This document shows positions 39,720-49,323 of a stretch of 64,000 nt of DNA, piece after piece. The translations under genes were made by a program, and so were the position numbers. The notes beneath the pieces were generated by a model. That model was not told where the DNA came from, did no database searches, and saw only the letters and a program-made list of their open reading frames with translations. The stretch covers positions 1-64,000 of the forward strand of contig NZ_JAHYSG010000010.1 in assembly GCF_022095675.1 (NCBI RefSeq), in the 5' to 3' direction. The DNA comes from Dactylosporangium sp. AC04546. GTDB lineage: Bacteria > Actinomycetota > Actinomycetes > Mycobacteriales > Micromonosporaceae. Numbering within the stretch: the first letter of the stretch is position 1; every line of letters begins with the position of its first letter.

Positions 39720-40463
39720 TCAGACGGCGACCGGGTTGACCGCCGCGGGCACCGAGCGCTGCTGGCTGCGCTCGGTGAGGTAGCCGAACAGCAGGCCGAG
39801 CGTGGCCCACATGACGGCCTGTGTGCCGAGCGACGCCAGGCGGAACTGCCACAGCAGTACCGGCGAGAATCCCTCGGGAACCTCGTTGACGCCCGGCAGC
39901 AGGGCCACGGCGGCGCCGGTGACGACGACCGCGCCCAGGGCGGCCACCGTGGTCGCGTTCCAGGTGCCCAGGCGGGGCTGGAGCATCCTGGCGACGACCA
40001 GCGTGCCGACCACCACGGCGACACCGATGACGATCATCAGGAAGTACAGGCCGGTGCGCTGGCGCAGCGTGTCCGGGTTGCCGGTCGCGGGCGGGTTGGC
40101 CGGGTACTTCAGGAACGGGATCAGGGCGACGCCGACGAAGCCGGCCAGGGCGACGATCCCCGCCGTGGCGCGGGCCGACAGCTTGCCGAGGCGGCCGACC
40201 GCGACCGCGACGGCGATCGCGAACAGCCCGCCGAGGGCGATGCCGTAGATGAGGTTGGCGACGCCGAGGCCCAGCGTGCTCTGGACCGTGCGGCTCACCG
40301 CCTCGTGCCCGGCCTCACCGTCATGGGCCGCGTGGGCCTCCTCGAACGCGATCGCGTCGTTGATGGAGCCCTCGCCGAACAGGTAGGCGAACACGAAGGC
40401 GGCGAGACCCGCGGCGATGCCGACGAGCATGCCGCGGACGAGCAGGGTGCGGGCGGACAGCAT
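39720..40463 (-). CDS. cbtA: CbtA family cobalt transporter subunit
   Basis: 247 residues with five to six hydrophobic segments (LLVRGMLVGIAAGLAAFVFAYLFGE, GVANLIYGIALGGLFAIAVAV, GLYFLMIVIGVAVVVGTLVVA and a final WATLGLLFGYLTE). The segment FAYLFGEGSINDAIAFEEAHAAHDGEAGHE with acidic and His residues is typical of CbtA. It is predicted to form a cobalt importer with CbtB, encoded 15 nt upstream; both lie behind a cobalamin riboswitch. Confidence 0.88.
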   Translation of the reverse strand: MLSARTLLVRGMLVGIAAGLAAFVFAYLFGEGSINDAIAFEEAHAAHDGEAGHEAVSRTVQSTLGLGVANLIYGIALGGLFAIAVAVAVGRLGKLSARATAGIVALAGFVGVALIPFLKYPANPPATGNPDTLRQRTGLYFLMIVIGVAVVVGTLVVARMLQPRLGTWNATTVAALGAVVVTGAAVALLPGVNEVPEGFSPVLLWQFRLASLGTQAVMWATLGLLFGYLTERSQQRSVPAAVNPVAV

Positions 40464-40478
40464 GATGTCGGTCCCCGC

Positions 40479-40694
40479 TCAGTGGCAGGGGAAGCCGAGC
40501 AGGTGCCGGCCGTCGTGGACGAACTCGTGCACGTTCGAGCCGGAGAACACCGAGGTGATGCCCTGCTCGGCGCCGACGAAGTACAGCAGCACGACGGCCA
40601 GGACGGCGCCGAAGATCGCCCACGGGGCGATCTGCTTGAACGGGATCGGAGCCGGTGCGGTGGTGGTGCCCGGCGTGGTCGAGATGGTAGCCAT
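40479..40694 (-). CDS. cbtB: CbtB family cobalt transporter subunit
   Basis: 71 residues with one transmembrane helix (IAPWAIFGAVLAVVLLYFVGA) and a His-rich C-terminus (NVHEFVHDGRHLLGFPCH) proposed to bind the metal. Start ATG 40694 has AGAAGGG in front. Directly downstream of a cobalamin riboswitch, so expression should fall when B12 is plentiful. Confidence 0.9.
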   Translation of the reverse strand: MATISTTPGTTTAPAPIPFKQIAPWAIFGAVLAVVLLYFVGAEQGITSVFSGSNVHEFVHDGRHLLGFPCH

Positions 40695-40738
40695 GATGGA
40701 GCCCTTCTGTGGGATAGCGCGTCCCGTGAGCGGTTGTC

Positions 40739-40831
40739 CGTGACGATGTCCGGGTCTGGCTTCCGCCGTGCTACGGCGGTTACAGTGGCGCGACCGCGCC
40801 GGGCTTGCACCGGCTTCCGCGCACCGTCACG
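40739..40831 (-). promoter_or_regulatory. Cobalamin riboswitch upstream of cbtBA
   Basis: Read on the minus strand the RNA has the B12 core GGAAGCCGGTGCAAGCCCGG, then CGCGGTCGCGCCACTGTAAC, a hairpin CCGCCGTAGCACGGCGG and AAGCCAGACC. The ends CGTGACG (40825-40831) and CGTCACG (40739-40745) pair as P1. At about 93 nt it is a compact member of the class. The ribosome site of cbtB lies about 35 nt beyond the aptamer, consistent with translational or terminator control. Confidence 0.88.
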
Positions 40832-40837
40832 TTTCGG

Positions 40838-40866
40838 ACGGTACGGTCAGCGTTGCGGCCTGTCAA
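40838..40866 (-). promoter_or_regulatory. Promoter of cbtBA
   Basis: On the minus strand TTGACA (40861-40866), a 17-nt spacer and TACCGT (40838-40843) form a near-consensus housekeeping promoter. Transcription would start just before the riboswitch. Confidence 0.7.
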
Positions 40867-40895
40867 TCGATGTGAAGATCACTACACGGTGGTGG

Positions 40896-41894
40896 TCAGA
40901 AGTCGTCGTCGAAGCTCACCGTGCCGGTGACGCCGACCTGGTAGGCCGACACCCGCCGTTCGAAGAAGTTCGACAGCTCCTGGACGTCCTGGAGCTCCAT
41001 GAACGCGAACGGGTTGCGGCTGCCGTAGAGCGGGGCCATGTCCAGCCGGGCGAGCCGGCGGTCGGCGACGTGCTGGAGGTACTCGCGCATGTCGGCGAGC
41101 GACAGCCCCGAGATGCCCTGGTCGAGCAGGTCGGCGGCGAACTGGACCTCGCAGTCGACGGCCTCGGCGAGCATGTCGCGCACCTGCCGCTCCAGGTCGT
41201 CGTCGAACAGGTCGGGCTCCTCGGCACGGACCGTGTCGACGACGTCGAACGCGAACGCCATGTGCATCGACTCGTCGCGGAACACCCAGTTGGTGCCCGA
41301 CGCGAGGCCGTGCAGCAGGCCGCGGGAGCGCAGGTAGTACACGTACGCGAAGGCGCCGTAGAAGAACAGGCCCTCGATGCACGCGGCGAAGCAGATCAGG
41401 TTGAGCAGGAACGCCCGCCGGTCCTGCTTCGAGGCAAGCGAGCGCAGCCCGTGGATGGAGTCGATCCACTTGAAGCAGAACTCGGCCTTGCGGGCGATCG
41501 ACGGGATGTTCTCCACCGCCGCGAACGCCTCGAAGCGGGCCTGCTCGTCGGGCACGTAGGTATCGAGGAGGTTCAGGTAGAACTGGACGTGCACGGCCTC
41601 CTCGAACAGCTGCCGGGACAGGTAGAGCCGGCCCTCGGGCGAGTTGACGTGCTGGTACAGGTTGAGCACCAGGTTGTTGGCGACGATCGTGTCGCCGGTG
41701 GCGAAGAACGCCACCAGCCGGGACACGAGGTGCCGCTCGGCCGGCGACAGCTTGGACAGGTCGGCGAGGTCGGTGTGCAGGTCGACCTCCTCGACGGTCC
41801 AGGTGTTCCTAATCGCGTCCTTGAACCGCTCGAAGAAGTGGGGGTACCGCATGGGCCGCAGCGTCAGGTCCATGCCGGGATCGAGGAGGCTCAC
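40896..41894 (-). CDS. nrdB: Class Ia ribonucleotide reductase small subunit (beta)
   Basis: 332 residues from GTG 41894, which overlaps the nrdA stop (GTGA); LLDPGMDLTLRPMRYPHFF is the normal N-terminus in actinomycetes. Di-iron ligands are seen in EEAVHVQFY and DESMHMAFA, and the C-terminus carries the acidic tail (SFDDDF) that binds the alpha subunit. It houses the tyrosyl/metal radical cofactor for deoxyribonucleotide synthesis. Part of the nrdAB operon under B12 and NrdR-like control. Confidence 0.93.
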   Translation of the reverse strand: MSLLDPGMDLTLRPMRYPHFFERFKDAIRNTWTVEEVDLHTDLADLSKLSPAERHLVSRLVAFFATGDTIVANNLVLNLYQHVNSPEGRLYLSRQLFEEAVHVQFYLNLLDTYVPDEQARFEAFAAVENIPSIARKAEFCFKWIDSIHGLRSLASKQDRRAFLLNLICFAACIEGLFFYGAFAYVYYLRSRGLLHGLASGTNWVFRDESMHMAFAFDVVDTVRAEEPDLFDDDLERQVRDMLAEAVDCEVQFAADLLDQGISGLSLADMREYLQHVADRRLARLDMAPLYGSRNPFAFMELQDVQELSNFFERRVSAYQVGVTGTVSFDDDF

Positions 41895-44179
41895 TGGCAG
41901 GCCTCGCACGACTCGGGGTTCTCCACGGCGCAGGCGATCACGGGCACCGTGGCCTGCAGGATCCGGGTCGCGGGGCGGGAGCGCAGGTAGTAGGTGGTTT
42001 TGAGGCCGGACTTCCAGGCGTGCAGGTACATCGAGGACAGCTTGCCGATCGTGGGAGCGCTCAGGAACAGGTTCAGTGACTGGGACTGGTCGATGTAGGG
42101 CGCGCGGTCGGCGGCGAGGTCGATGAGTGCCCGCTGCGGCAGCTCCCACGCGGTGCGGTACAGCTCGCGCACGTCGGCCGGCAGCTCGGCGATGGCCTGC
42201 ACGGAGCCCTCGGCCCGCTTGATCCGGTCCCGGATCGGGCCGGTCCACAGCCCTCGCGCCTTGAGCTCGCGGACCAGGAAGGTGTTGATCTGCAGGAACT
42301 CCCCCGACATCGTCTCGCGCTTGAACAGGTTGGACACCTGCGGCTCGATGCACTCGTAGCAGCCGGCGATCGAGGCGATGGTCGCGGTCGGGGCGATGGC
42401 GATCAGCAGCGAGTTACGCAGGCCGGACTCCCCGATTCGCGCGCGCAGTGCCGCCCAGCGCTCACCGTCGGTGGGAGCACCCCACAGGTCCGGGTGCAGC
42501 TCGCCGCCGGCCGCCCGAGTCTGCGCGAACGCCGGGTGCGGGCCGAAGCGCGCGGCCAGGTCCGCGGAGGTCTCCAGGGCGGTGAGGTAGATCTCCTGCT
42601 GGACGCGCGTGGACAGCTCGCGGGCGGCGGCGGAGTCGAACGGCAGCCGCAGGGTGAACAACGCGTCCTGCAGGCCCATCAGGCCCAGGCCGATCGGGCG
42701 CCAGCGCGGGTTCGACGCCGCGGCCTGCGTCGACGGGTAGTAGTTGATGTCGATGACCCGGTCGAGGAACACCACGGCGGTGCGGACGGTCGTGCGCAGC
42801 CGCTCCCAGTCGACGCCGTCGGCGGTGACGTGCGCGCCGAGGTTGATCGAGCCGAGGTTGCACACCGCCGTCTCGTCGTCGCTGTTCACCTCGAGGATCT
42901 CGGTGCACAGGTTCGACAGGTGGATGGTGTTGCCGGGCGCGCCGGTCTGGTTCGACAGGGCGTTGGCGCGGTCCTTGAACGTCATCCAGCCGTTGCCGGT
43001 CTGGGCCAGGGTGCGCATCATTTTGCCGTACAGGTCGCGGGCCTTGACCGTGCGCACCGCGTGCTTCTCGGCCGCCTTGTAGGCCTCGTCGAACTCGGCC
43101 CCGAACAGGTCCGGCAGCGACGGGGCGTCGGACGGGTCGATCAGGGACCAGTCCTCGTCGGCCTCGACGCGGCGCATGAACTCGTCGGGGATCCAGTTGG
43201 CGAGGTTGAGGTTGTGGGTACGGCGGGACTCCTCGCCGGTGTTGTCGCGCAGCTCCAGGAACTCCTCGACGTCCGGGTGCCACGGCTCCAGGTACACGCA
43301 GGCCGCACCCTTGCGACGCCCGCCCTGGTTGACCGCGGCCACCCCGGCGTCGAGCGTCTTGAGGAACGGCACGATCCCGTTCGAGCGACCGTTCGTGCCG
43401 CGGATGAGCGCGCCCCGCCCGCGCACCCGCGACCACGAGATGCCGATCCCGCCGGAGAACTTCGACAGCTTCGCCACCTGGTGGTACCGCTCGTAGATCG
43501 AGTCCAGCTCGTCGCGCGGCGAGTCGACGAGGAAGCACGACGACATCTGGGTGTGCCGGGTGCCCGAGTTGAACAGCGTCGGCGAGCTGGGCAGGTACGC
43601 GAGGGACGACATCAGCCGGTAGAAGCCGACCGCCTCACCCGACGTCTCGGAGAGCCCGCAGGCGACGCGGAGCAGCCAGTACTGCGGCGTCTCCACGACC
43701 AGCCGGGTCTGCGGGTGGCGCAGCAGGTACCGGTCCGCGACCGTCCGCAGCCCGAAGTACTCGAAGCGCAGGTCACCGCCGGCGTCCACGGCGTCGTCGA
43801 GCTCGCCGGCGTTGGCGGCCACGAACGCGGCCGTCGCGTCGCCGATGAGGCCCTGCTGGTGGCCGTACCGGATCGACTCGCTGAAGCTCCCGACGCCCTG
43901 CCCGCGCACCTCCTGGTCGACGTACGCAGCGAGCAGCCGCGCCGCGAGCCGCGAATACTGCGGCTCCTCCCCGATCAGCTCCGCCGCGGTCTGGATCGAC
44001 AGCTTGTCCAGCTCGGCCGTGGTCGCCCCGTCGTAGAGGCCGCTGATGGTCTTGGTGGCGACCCGCAGCGGGTCGACCTCGTCGAGGTCGCCGGCCCACC
44101 GCTCGACCGCCGCGACGATCCTGCCGACGTCGACCGGCTCCAGGTCGCCGCTGCGCTTGCGCACGCGCATCTGCGTCAT
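41891..44179 (-). CDS. nrdA: Class Ia ribonucleoside-diphosphate reductase large subunit (alpha)
   Basis: 762 residues from ATG 44179 (GAGGGGG upstream); the frame extends further back but only through the riboswitch. An ATP-cone at the N-terminus (RVRKRSGDLEPVDVGRIVAAVERW) is followed by the catalytic barrel with MSSCFLVD, LSNLCTEILEVN (Asn-Cys-Glu catalytic trio), and a C-terminal redox pair CEAC. It reduces ribonucleoside diphosphates with NrdB. Actinomycetes usually also have a B12-dependent class II enzyme (NrdJ), not in this window. Confidence 0.94.
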   Translation of the reverse strand: MTQMRVRKRSGDLEPVDVGRIVAAVERWAGDLDEVDPLRVATKTISGLYDGATTAELDKLSIQTAAELIGEEPQYSRLAARLLAAYVDQEVRGQGVGSFSESIRYGHQQGLIGDATAAFVAANAGELDDAVDAGGDLRFEYFGLRTVADRYLLRHPQTRLVVETPQYWLLRVACGLSETSGEAVGFYRLMSSLAYLPSSPTLFNSGTRHTQMSSCFLVDSPRDELDSIYERYHQVAKLSKFSGGIGISWSRVRGRGALIRGTNGRSNGIVPFLKTLDAGVAAVNQGGRRKGAACVYLEPWHPDVEEFLELRDNTGEESRRTHNLNLANWIPDEFMRRVEADEDWSLIDPSDAPSLPDLFGAEFDEAYKAAEKHAVRTVKARDLYGKMMRTLAQTGNGWMTFKDRANALSNQTGAPGNTIHLSNLCTEILEVNSDDETAVCNLGSINLGAHVTADGVDWERLRTTVRTAVVFLDRVIDINYYPSTQAAASNPRWRPIGLGLMGLQDALFTLRLPFDSAAARELSTRVQQEIYLTALETSADLAARFGPHPAFAQTRAAGGELHPDLWGAPTDGERWAALRARIGESGLRNSLLIAIAPTATIASIAGCYECIEPQVSNLFKRETMSGEFLQINTFLVRELKARGLWTGPIRDRIKRAEGSVQAIAELPADVRELYRTAWELPQRALIDLAADRAPYIDQSQSLNLFLSAPTIGKLSSMYLHAWKSGLKTTYYLRSRPATRILQATVPVIACAVENPESCEACQ

Positions 44180-44304
44180 CGTGTCCCCCTCGTCCACGCT
44201 TCCGGACGGCCGGAAACGCGCGCAGGGGGACGCCATGCTGGTCGATGGCGTCGGCCGTCCCGCGCGGCCTCCGACCACCGCGGAGCCCTTCTGGCCCGCG
44301 GTGC

Positions 44305-44486
44305 GCTGGCAGGTCTTCGGACTCGTGGGCGTGTTGCTGCTGTCTACCGGCCGTCGCTTCCCAGACCTCGCGGTCCAGTGCTTCGTTGACGGCTTTCGTT
44401 CCCACTCACCGCTGCGGGGCAGTCCCGGACTCACACCGGGTTCCCTGTTGCCACGGCCGCCCCTGCGAAGGGCCGGCCGAACCAGC
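44305..44486 (-). promoter_or_regulatory. Cobalamin riboswitch upstream of nrdAB
   Basis: On the minus strand the RNA contains the B12-box sequence GGTGTGAGTCCGGGACTGCC, then CCGCAGCGGTGAGTGGGAAC, GCCGTC, the kissing-loop side GGCCGGTAGACAGC, and the conserved end CACGAGTCCGAAGACCTGCC. GCTGG (5' side, 44482-44486) pairs with CCAGC (44305-44309) as P1. Behind it, at ~44274-44303, CACCGCGG and CCGCGGTG form a hairpin that can act as expression platform. High B12 would switch off nrdAB, leaving the class II enzyme. Confidence 0.92.
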
Positions 44487-44494
44487 TGCGGGCA

Positions 44495-44539
44495 ACACCA
44501 TATATGGGAACCACCGAGAAAGCGAAACACCACATGTGG
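44495..44539. promoter_or_regulatory. Pair of NrdR-like boxes
   Basis: ACACCATATATGG (44495-44507) and ACACCACATGTGG (44527-44539) are two palindrome-containing elements whose centres are 32 bp apart, i.e. three helical turns. Paired boxes of consensus acaCnATATnTnGtgt at this spacing are the known targets of NrdR upstream of nrd operons. They lie immediately in front of the riboswitch and overlap AT-rich promoter-like DNA. The remainder, 44540-44721, shows no gene. Confidence 0.65.
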
Positions 44540-44721
44540 GCCGGGCGTGTACCGCCACAATCGACGGGTGAACGTGCGTTCGGGTGTGCCGGCGGGTGTA
44601 CCGGCGGAGCATGGACCGGCATCAGCCCGCCCGGACGACTCGACGGCCGGCCACTGCGCTGGCCACACCTGCCACCGGCGTACGGGCGGTCTCCCGCAGC
44701 CTGGCGCGACCAGGCACAGCG

Positions 44722-45438
44722 TTAGCGCCCCAGCACCGTTCCCCCGTTGACGCCCACCAGCTGCCCGGTGATGAACGACGCCTCCGGGGAGGCCAGGAAG
44801 GCCACCGTGGCCGCGACGTCCTCGGGGGTGCCGGCGCGGCCGACCAGGGTGCGGTCGACCCTGGTCTGATGGAACTCGGGGTTCATCCGGTCGCCGAAGA
44901 ACTCGGTGGCCGGCACGTACCCGGGCAGCACCAGGTTGGCGGTGGCGCCGGCCGGGCCGAGCTCCGCGGCGAGCCAGTAGATCCACGCGTGCAGGGCCGC
45001 CTTCGCCGCGCCGTACGAGCCGCTGTAGCCGCTGCCCAGCTGGGCGCCGATCGAGCCGATGCCGATGACCCGGCCCGGCGCGGCGAGCTTCGGCCGCAGC
45101 GCGGCCACCAGCAGCACGGCGGTCAGCACGTTCTGGTCGAAGTCGGCCCGCCACTCCCGGGCGATCGCATCCAGTTGCGTCGGTACCGCGGCGCTGGTGC
45201 CGCCGGCACCGGCCACGATCACGTCCACCCGGTCCACCGCGTCGGCCACGCGGGCGCAGCCGTCGGCGGTGCTCAGGTCGGCGGCGACCGGGGTCGCCCC
45301 GAGCGCCTCCGCGGCGGCCCGCAGCGGCGGCTCCCGCCGGCCGACCAGGACCACCCGGTCGCCGCGGCCGGCGAACGCCGCGGCGACCGCCCGGCCGATG
45401 CCGGTGCCGCCGCCCGACACCACCACCGTGCGGCTCAC
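44722..45438 (-). CDS. SDR family oxidoreductase
   Basis: 238 residues from GTG 45438, overlapping the stop of the dehydrogenase gene (GTGA). Motifs: VVSGGGTGIGRAVAAAFA (NAD(P)), AGAGG in place of NNAG, catalytic Ser in IGIGSIGAQLGSGYSGSYGAAKAAL with Tyr and Lys, and the usual SFITGQLVGVNGG ending. Last gene of a six-gene operon with a sugar importer; probably oxidises or reduces the imported compound. Specific substrate unknown. Confidence 0.87.
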   Translation of the reverse strand: MSRTVVVSGGGTGIGRAVAAAFAGRGDRVVLVGRREPPLRAAAEALGATPVAADLSTADGCARVADAVDRVDVIVAGAGGTSAAVPTQLDAIAREWRADFDQNVLTAVLLVAALRPKLAAPGRVIGIGSIGAQLGSGYSGSYGAAKAALHAWIYWLAAELGPAGATANLVLPGYVPATEFFGDRMNPEFHQTRVDRTLVGRAGTPEDVAATVAFLASPEASFITGQLVGVNGGTVLGR

Positions 45439-46390
45439 CGGATCCCCCCGGGCACCAACATCGTCTTGATGCGCGCCGACGGGCCGCGCATCAGCTCCTC
45501 GAACACCGCGACGCCGTCGCCGAGGTCCCGCAGCTCCAGCCAGCGCTCGTCGAGGCCGGCGGCGAGCGGCACGGCCGCTGCGAACTCGGCGTCGGTGTAG
45601 CAGAAGCTGCCCAGCACCGCCTTCTCCTCCCGGATCATCGCCCGGCAGTCCACATCGGACTCCGCGGCGTGCAGGCCGAGCCAGACCGTGGCGCCGCCCG
45701 GGTGCAGCAGGGCGACGGAGTCGGCCCGGGTCCCGGCCGTGCCCACGGTGTCGAGGATGACGTCGAACGTGCCGGTCAGCCGCTGCCCGGTGTGCTCGGC
45801 GCCGGCCTGGACCGCGGTCGTGAGCCGCTGCTCGGCCAGGTCGGCGACGTGGATGCCGGTCAGGCCGCGGCTGCGCAGCACCAGCAGTACCGCGGTGCCG
45901 AGCATGCCGGCGCCGATCACGCCGACCCGGGCGTCCGGGGCGAGCCGGTCGGCGACGAGGTTCGCGGCGTGCACGGCGTTGGCGAGGGGTTCGACGAACG
46001 CGCCGCGCTGCGGGGACACGCCGGCCGGCAGCGGGTGCACGTTGGCCCGCGGCACGGCCACGTACTCGGCGAAGCCGCCCGCCTGGTGGATGCCGAGGAT
46101 GCTGCGGTGCTCGCAGATGTTCGTCCGCCCGCGCCGGCAGTTGCCGCAGGCGCCGCAGGCCACCAGCGGGTTGACCGTGACCAGGGTGCCGTCGTCGACC
46201 CGGTGGCCGGCGAACTCGTGGCCCATCACCAGCGGCGGCTTGCGGAACGGGCTCTGGGTGGCGAACCCCTCGACCTCGGATCCGCAGACCCCGGCCGCGG
46301 CGACCCGCACCAGCACCTCGTCGTCGGCGGGCACCGGCACGTCGAGTTCGGTGACGACGAGCTCGAGCGGCCGGGCGTACAGCAGTGCCC

Positions 46391-46394
<4 letters not shown>
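45435..46394 (-). CDS. Zinc-dependent medium-chain (polyol/alcohol) dehydrogenase
   Basis: 319 residues. Catalytic zinc ligands are Cys in AAGVCGSEVEG, the GHEFAGH motif and Glu nearby; the structural zinc site is CGACGNCRRGRTNIC. The Rossmann motif is VGVIGAGMLGTAVL. It belongs with sorbitol/threonine-type dehydrogenases. Starts at ATG 46394 with an ATGA overlap to the ATPase gene. Together with the SDR it could interconvert a polyol and a ketose taken up by the linked importer. It is slightly short for the family (usual ~340). Confidence 0.88.
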
Positions 46395-47530
<1,136 letters not shown>

Positions 47531-47532
47531 GC

Positions 47533-48366
47533 CTACCCCTTCACCGAGCCGGAGGTGAGACCACTCACGATCCGGCGCTGAACCAGCAGGAAGAACACGA
47601 TGGCGGGAACGGTGAACACCAGCGCCGCCGAGAACACCGTCGACAGCGGGGTGATGAACTCCCCGATGAACGACGAGAGGCCCTTGCTCGCCGGCCACTT
47701 CGCCGTGTCACGGATGAACGTCGAGGCGAACAGGTACTCGTTCCAGCCGTCGAAGAAGGTGATGACGGCGGCCGCGGCCACCGACGGCGCCACGAGCGGC
47801 AGCGTGACCTGGGAGAAGATGACGAACCGGGGCGCGCCGTCGACCCGGGCCGCCTCCTCGATCTCGTAGGGCACGCCGTCGACGGCCGACTTGATGATCC
47901 ACGCCGCGACCGGCATGGCGAAGGCCGTGTTGGCCAGCACCAGGCCGAACAGCCCGTTGATCAGCCCGAGGGCCACGAACAGCGTGTAGAGCGGCACGAT
48001 CAGCAGCGCCTCGGGCAGCATCTGGGTGGCGAACAGCCCGAAGCCCAGCAGCCCCCGGCCGTGGAAGCGGCGGTACCGCGACAGCCCGTACCCGGCCAGC
48101 ACGGCGAGCGCCAGGCTGAAGAACGTCGTGCCCGACGCCACGATCGCGCTGTTGGTGAGCCAGCGCAACAGCGGCACGCCGCTGTCGAAGACGTCGAAGA
48201 TCTCGGGCAGCCGGCCGAGCCGGGGCCACAGGCTCTGCCCGCTGAACAGCTCCTCCCGGGTGGCCAGGGCGGTGTTGAGCATCCAGTACACCGGGAAGCC
48301 GGCTGCCAGGACCAGCACCAGGATCGCGAGCCACCGGCCCAGGCCCGCTCCGGTCAGCCGTCTCAC
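47533..48366 (-). CDS. Carbohydrate ABC transporter permease (MalG-like)
   Basis: 277 residues from GTG 48366, overlapping the previous stop (GTGA). Six hydrophobic segments, EAA loop YEIEEAARVDGAPRFVIFSQ and the terminal GLTSGSVKG. Pairs with the permease at 48363-49244. Confidence 0.9.
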   Translation of the reverse strand: MRRLTGAGLGRWLAILVLVLAAGFPVYWMLNTALATREELFSGQSLWPRLGRLPEIFDVFDSGVPLLRWLTNSAIVASGTTFFSLALAVLAGYGLSRYRRFHGRGLLGFGLFATQMLPEALLIVPLYTLFVALGLINGLFGLVLANTAFAMPVAAWIIKSAVDGVPYEIEEAARVDGAPRFVIFSQVTLPLVAPSVAAAAVITFFDGWNEYLFASTFIRDTAKWPASKGLSSFIGEFITPLSTVFSAALVFTVPAIVFFLLVQRRIVSGLTSGSVKG

Positions 48367-49244
48367 GATGCCTCCCGCCGCGCCGAGCGCCGCTCGACGA
48401 CGAAGTAGACGACGGTCACCACGAGCGACAGGCACAGGCCGAGCATCCCCAGGGCCGCCGCCCGGCCCAGGTCGGAGTTGGCGAACGCCTCCCGGTAGAC
48501 GTTGATGACCAGCGTGTTGGTGGCGTCGACCGGCCCGCCGCCGGTGAGCAGGTAGATGATCTCGAACCGGCGCAGCGACCAGATCGTCATGAGCAGCGCC
48601 AGGATGCGAAGGGTCGGCGCGATGTGCGGCAGGACGATCTCCTTGACCGTGGTGAGGTGGTCGGCGCCGTCGACGCGCGCCGACTCGCGCACCTCGGCCG
48701 GTACCGACTGCAGGGCGGCGAGGACGACGAGCATGATGAACGGGAACACCTTCCAGACGCTCACCGCGGTCACGGACAGCAGGCCGAGGTCGGGGTCGAT
48801 GAGCCAGCCCTGCTCGCCGATGCCGAGGACGGCGAGGCTGCGGTTGGCGACGCCGTCACCGACGTTGAAGATCCAGGTGAAGACGAGCACGACGGCGATC
48901 GACGGCACCGCCCACGGCATCGTCAGCACGGCCCGCACCACGGCCCGGCCGCGGAACCGGTTGTTGATCGCGAACGCCGCCGCGGTGCCGAGCAGCAGTG
49001 ACCCGGCGACCGTGCAGGCGGTGTAGAGGATCGTGGTGAGCACCGACGATCCGAACCGCTCGTCGACGAGCAGGTCGCGGTAGTTGTCCAGGCCGACGTA
49101 CTCGCCCCCGCGGGGGTTGAGCAGCTTGGTGTCGGTGAAGCTGAGCAGCACCCCGCGCAGCAGCGGGGTGGCGGTGAACACCAGCAGGTAGACCGCCGCG
49201 CCGCCGACGAACAGGTACGGCGCGAGCCGTGATCGGGTGGTCAT
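48363..49244 (-). CDS. Carbohydrate ABC transporter permease (MalF-like)
   Basis: 293 residues from ATG 49244, with a full AAGGAGGT just upstream. Six hydrophobic segments; EAA loop ESARVDGADHLTTVKEIVLPHI. A strong hairpin separates it from the binding-protein gene, so its messenger level is probably lower than that of the binding protein. Confidence 0.9.
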   Translation of the reverse strand: MTTRSRLAPYLFVGGAAVYLLVFTATPLLRGVLLSFTDTKLLNPRGGEYVGLDNYRDLLVDERFGSSVLTTILYTACTVAGSLLLGTAAAFAINNRFRGRAVVRAVLTMPWAVPSIAVVLVFTWIFNVGDGVANRSLAVLGIGEQGWLIDPDLGLLSVTAVSVWKVFPFIMLVVLAALQSVPAEVRESARVDGADHLTTVKEIVLPHIAPTLRILALLMTIWSLRRFEIIYLLTGGGPVDATNTLVINVYREAFANSDLGRAAALGMLGLCLSLVVTVVYFVVERRSARREAS

Positions 49245-49265
49245 GGACCTCCTTCCGGGACCGTG

Positions 49266-49310
49266 CGCGGTAGGTGCCGCTCGGCTGGACACCAGCTAGC
49301 ACCTACCGCG
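49266..49310 (-). terminator. Intra-operon hairpin (attenuator) between binding protein and permeases
   Basis: CGCGGTAGGTGC (49266-49277) and GCACCTACCGCG (49299-49310) form a perfect 12-bp stem with a 21-nt loop, directly after the binding-protein stop at 49324. Such hairpins commonly protect or terminate the binding-protein part of the transcript. Confidence 0.65.
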
Positions 49311-49323
49311 TCTGTGACAGGGG

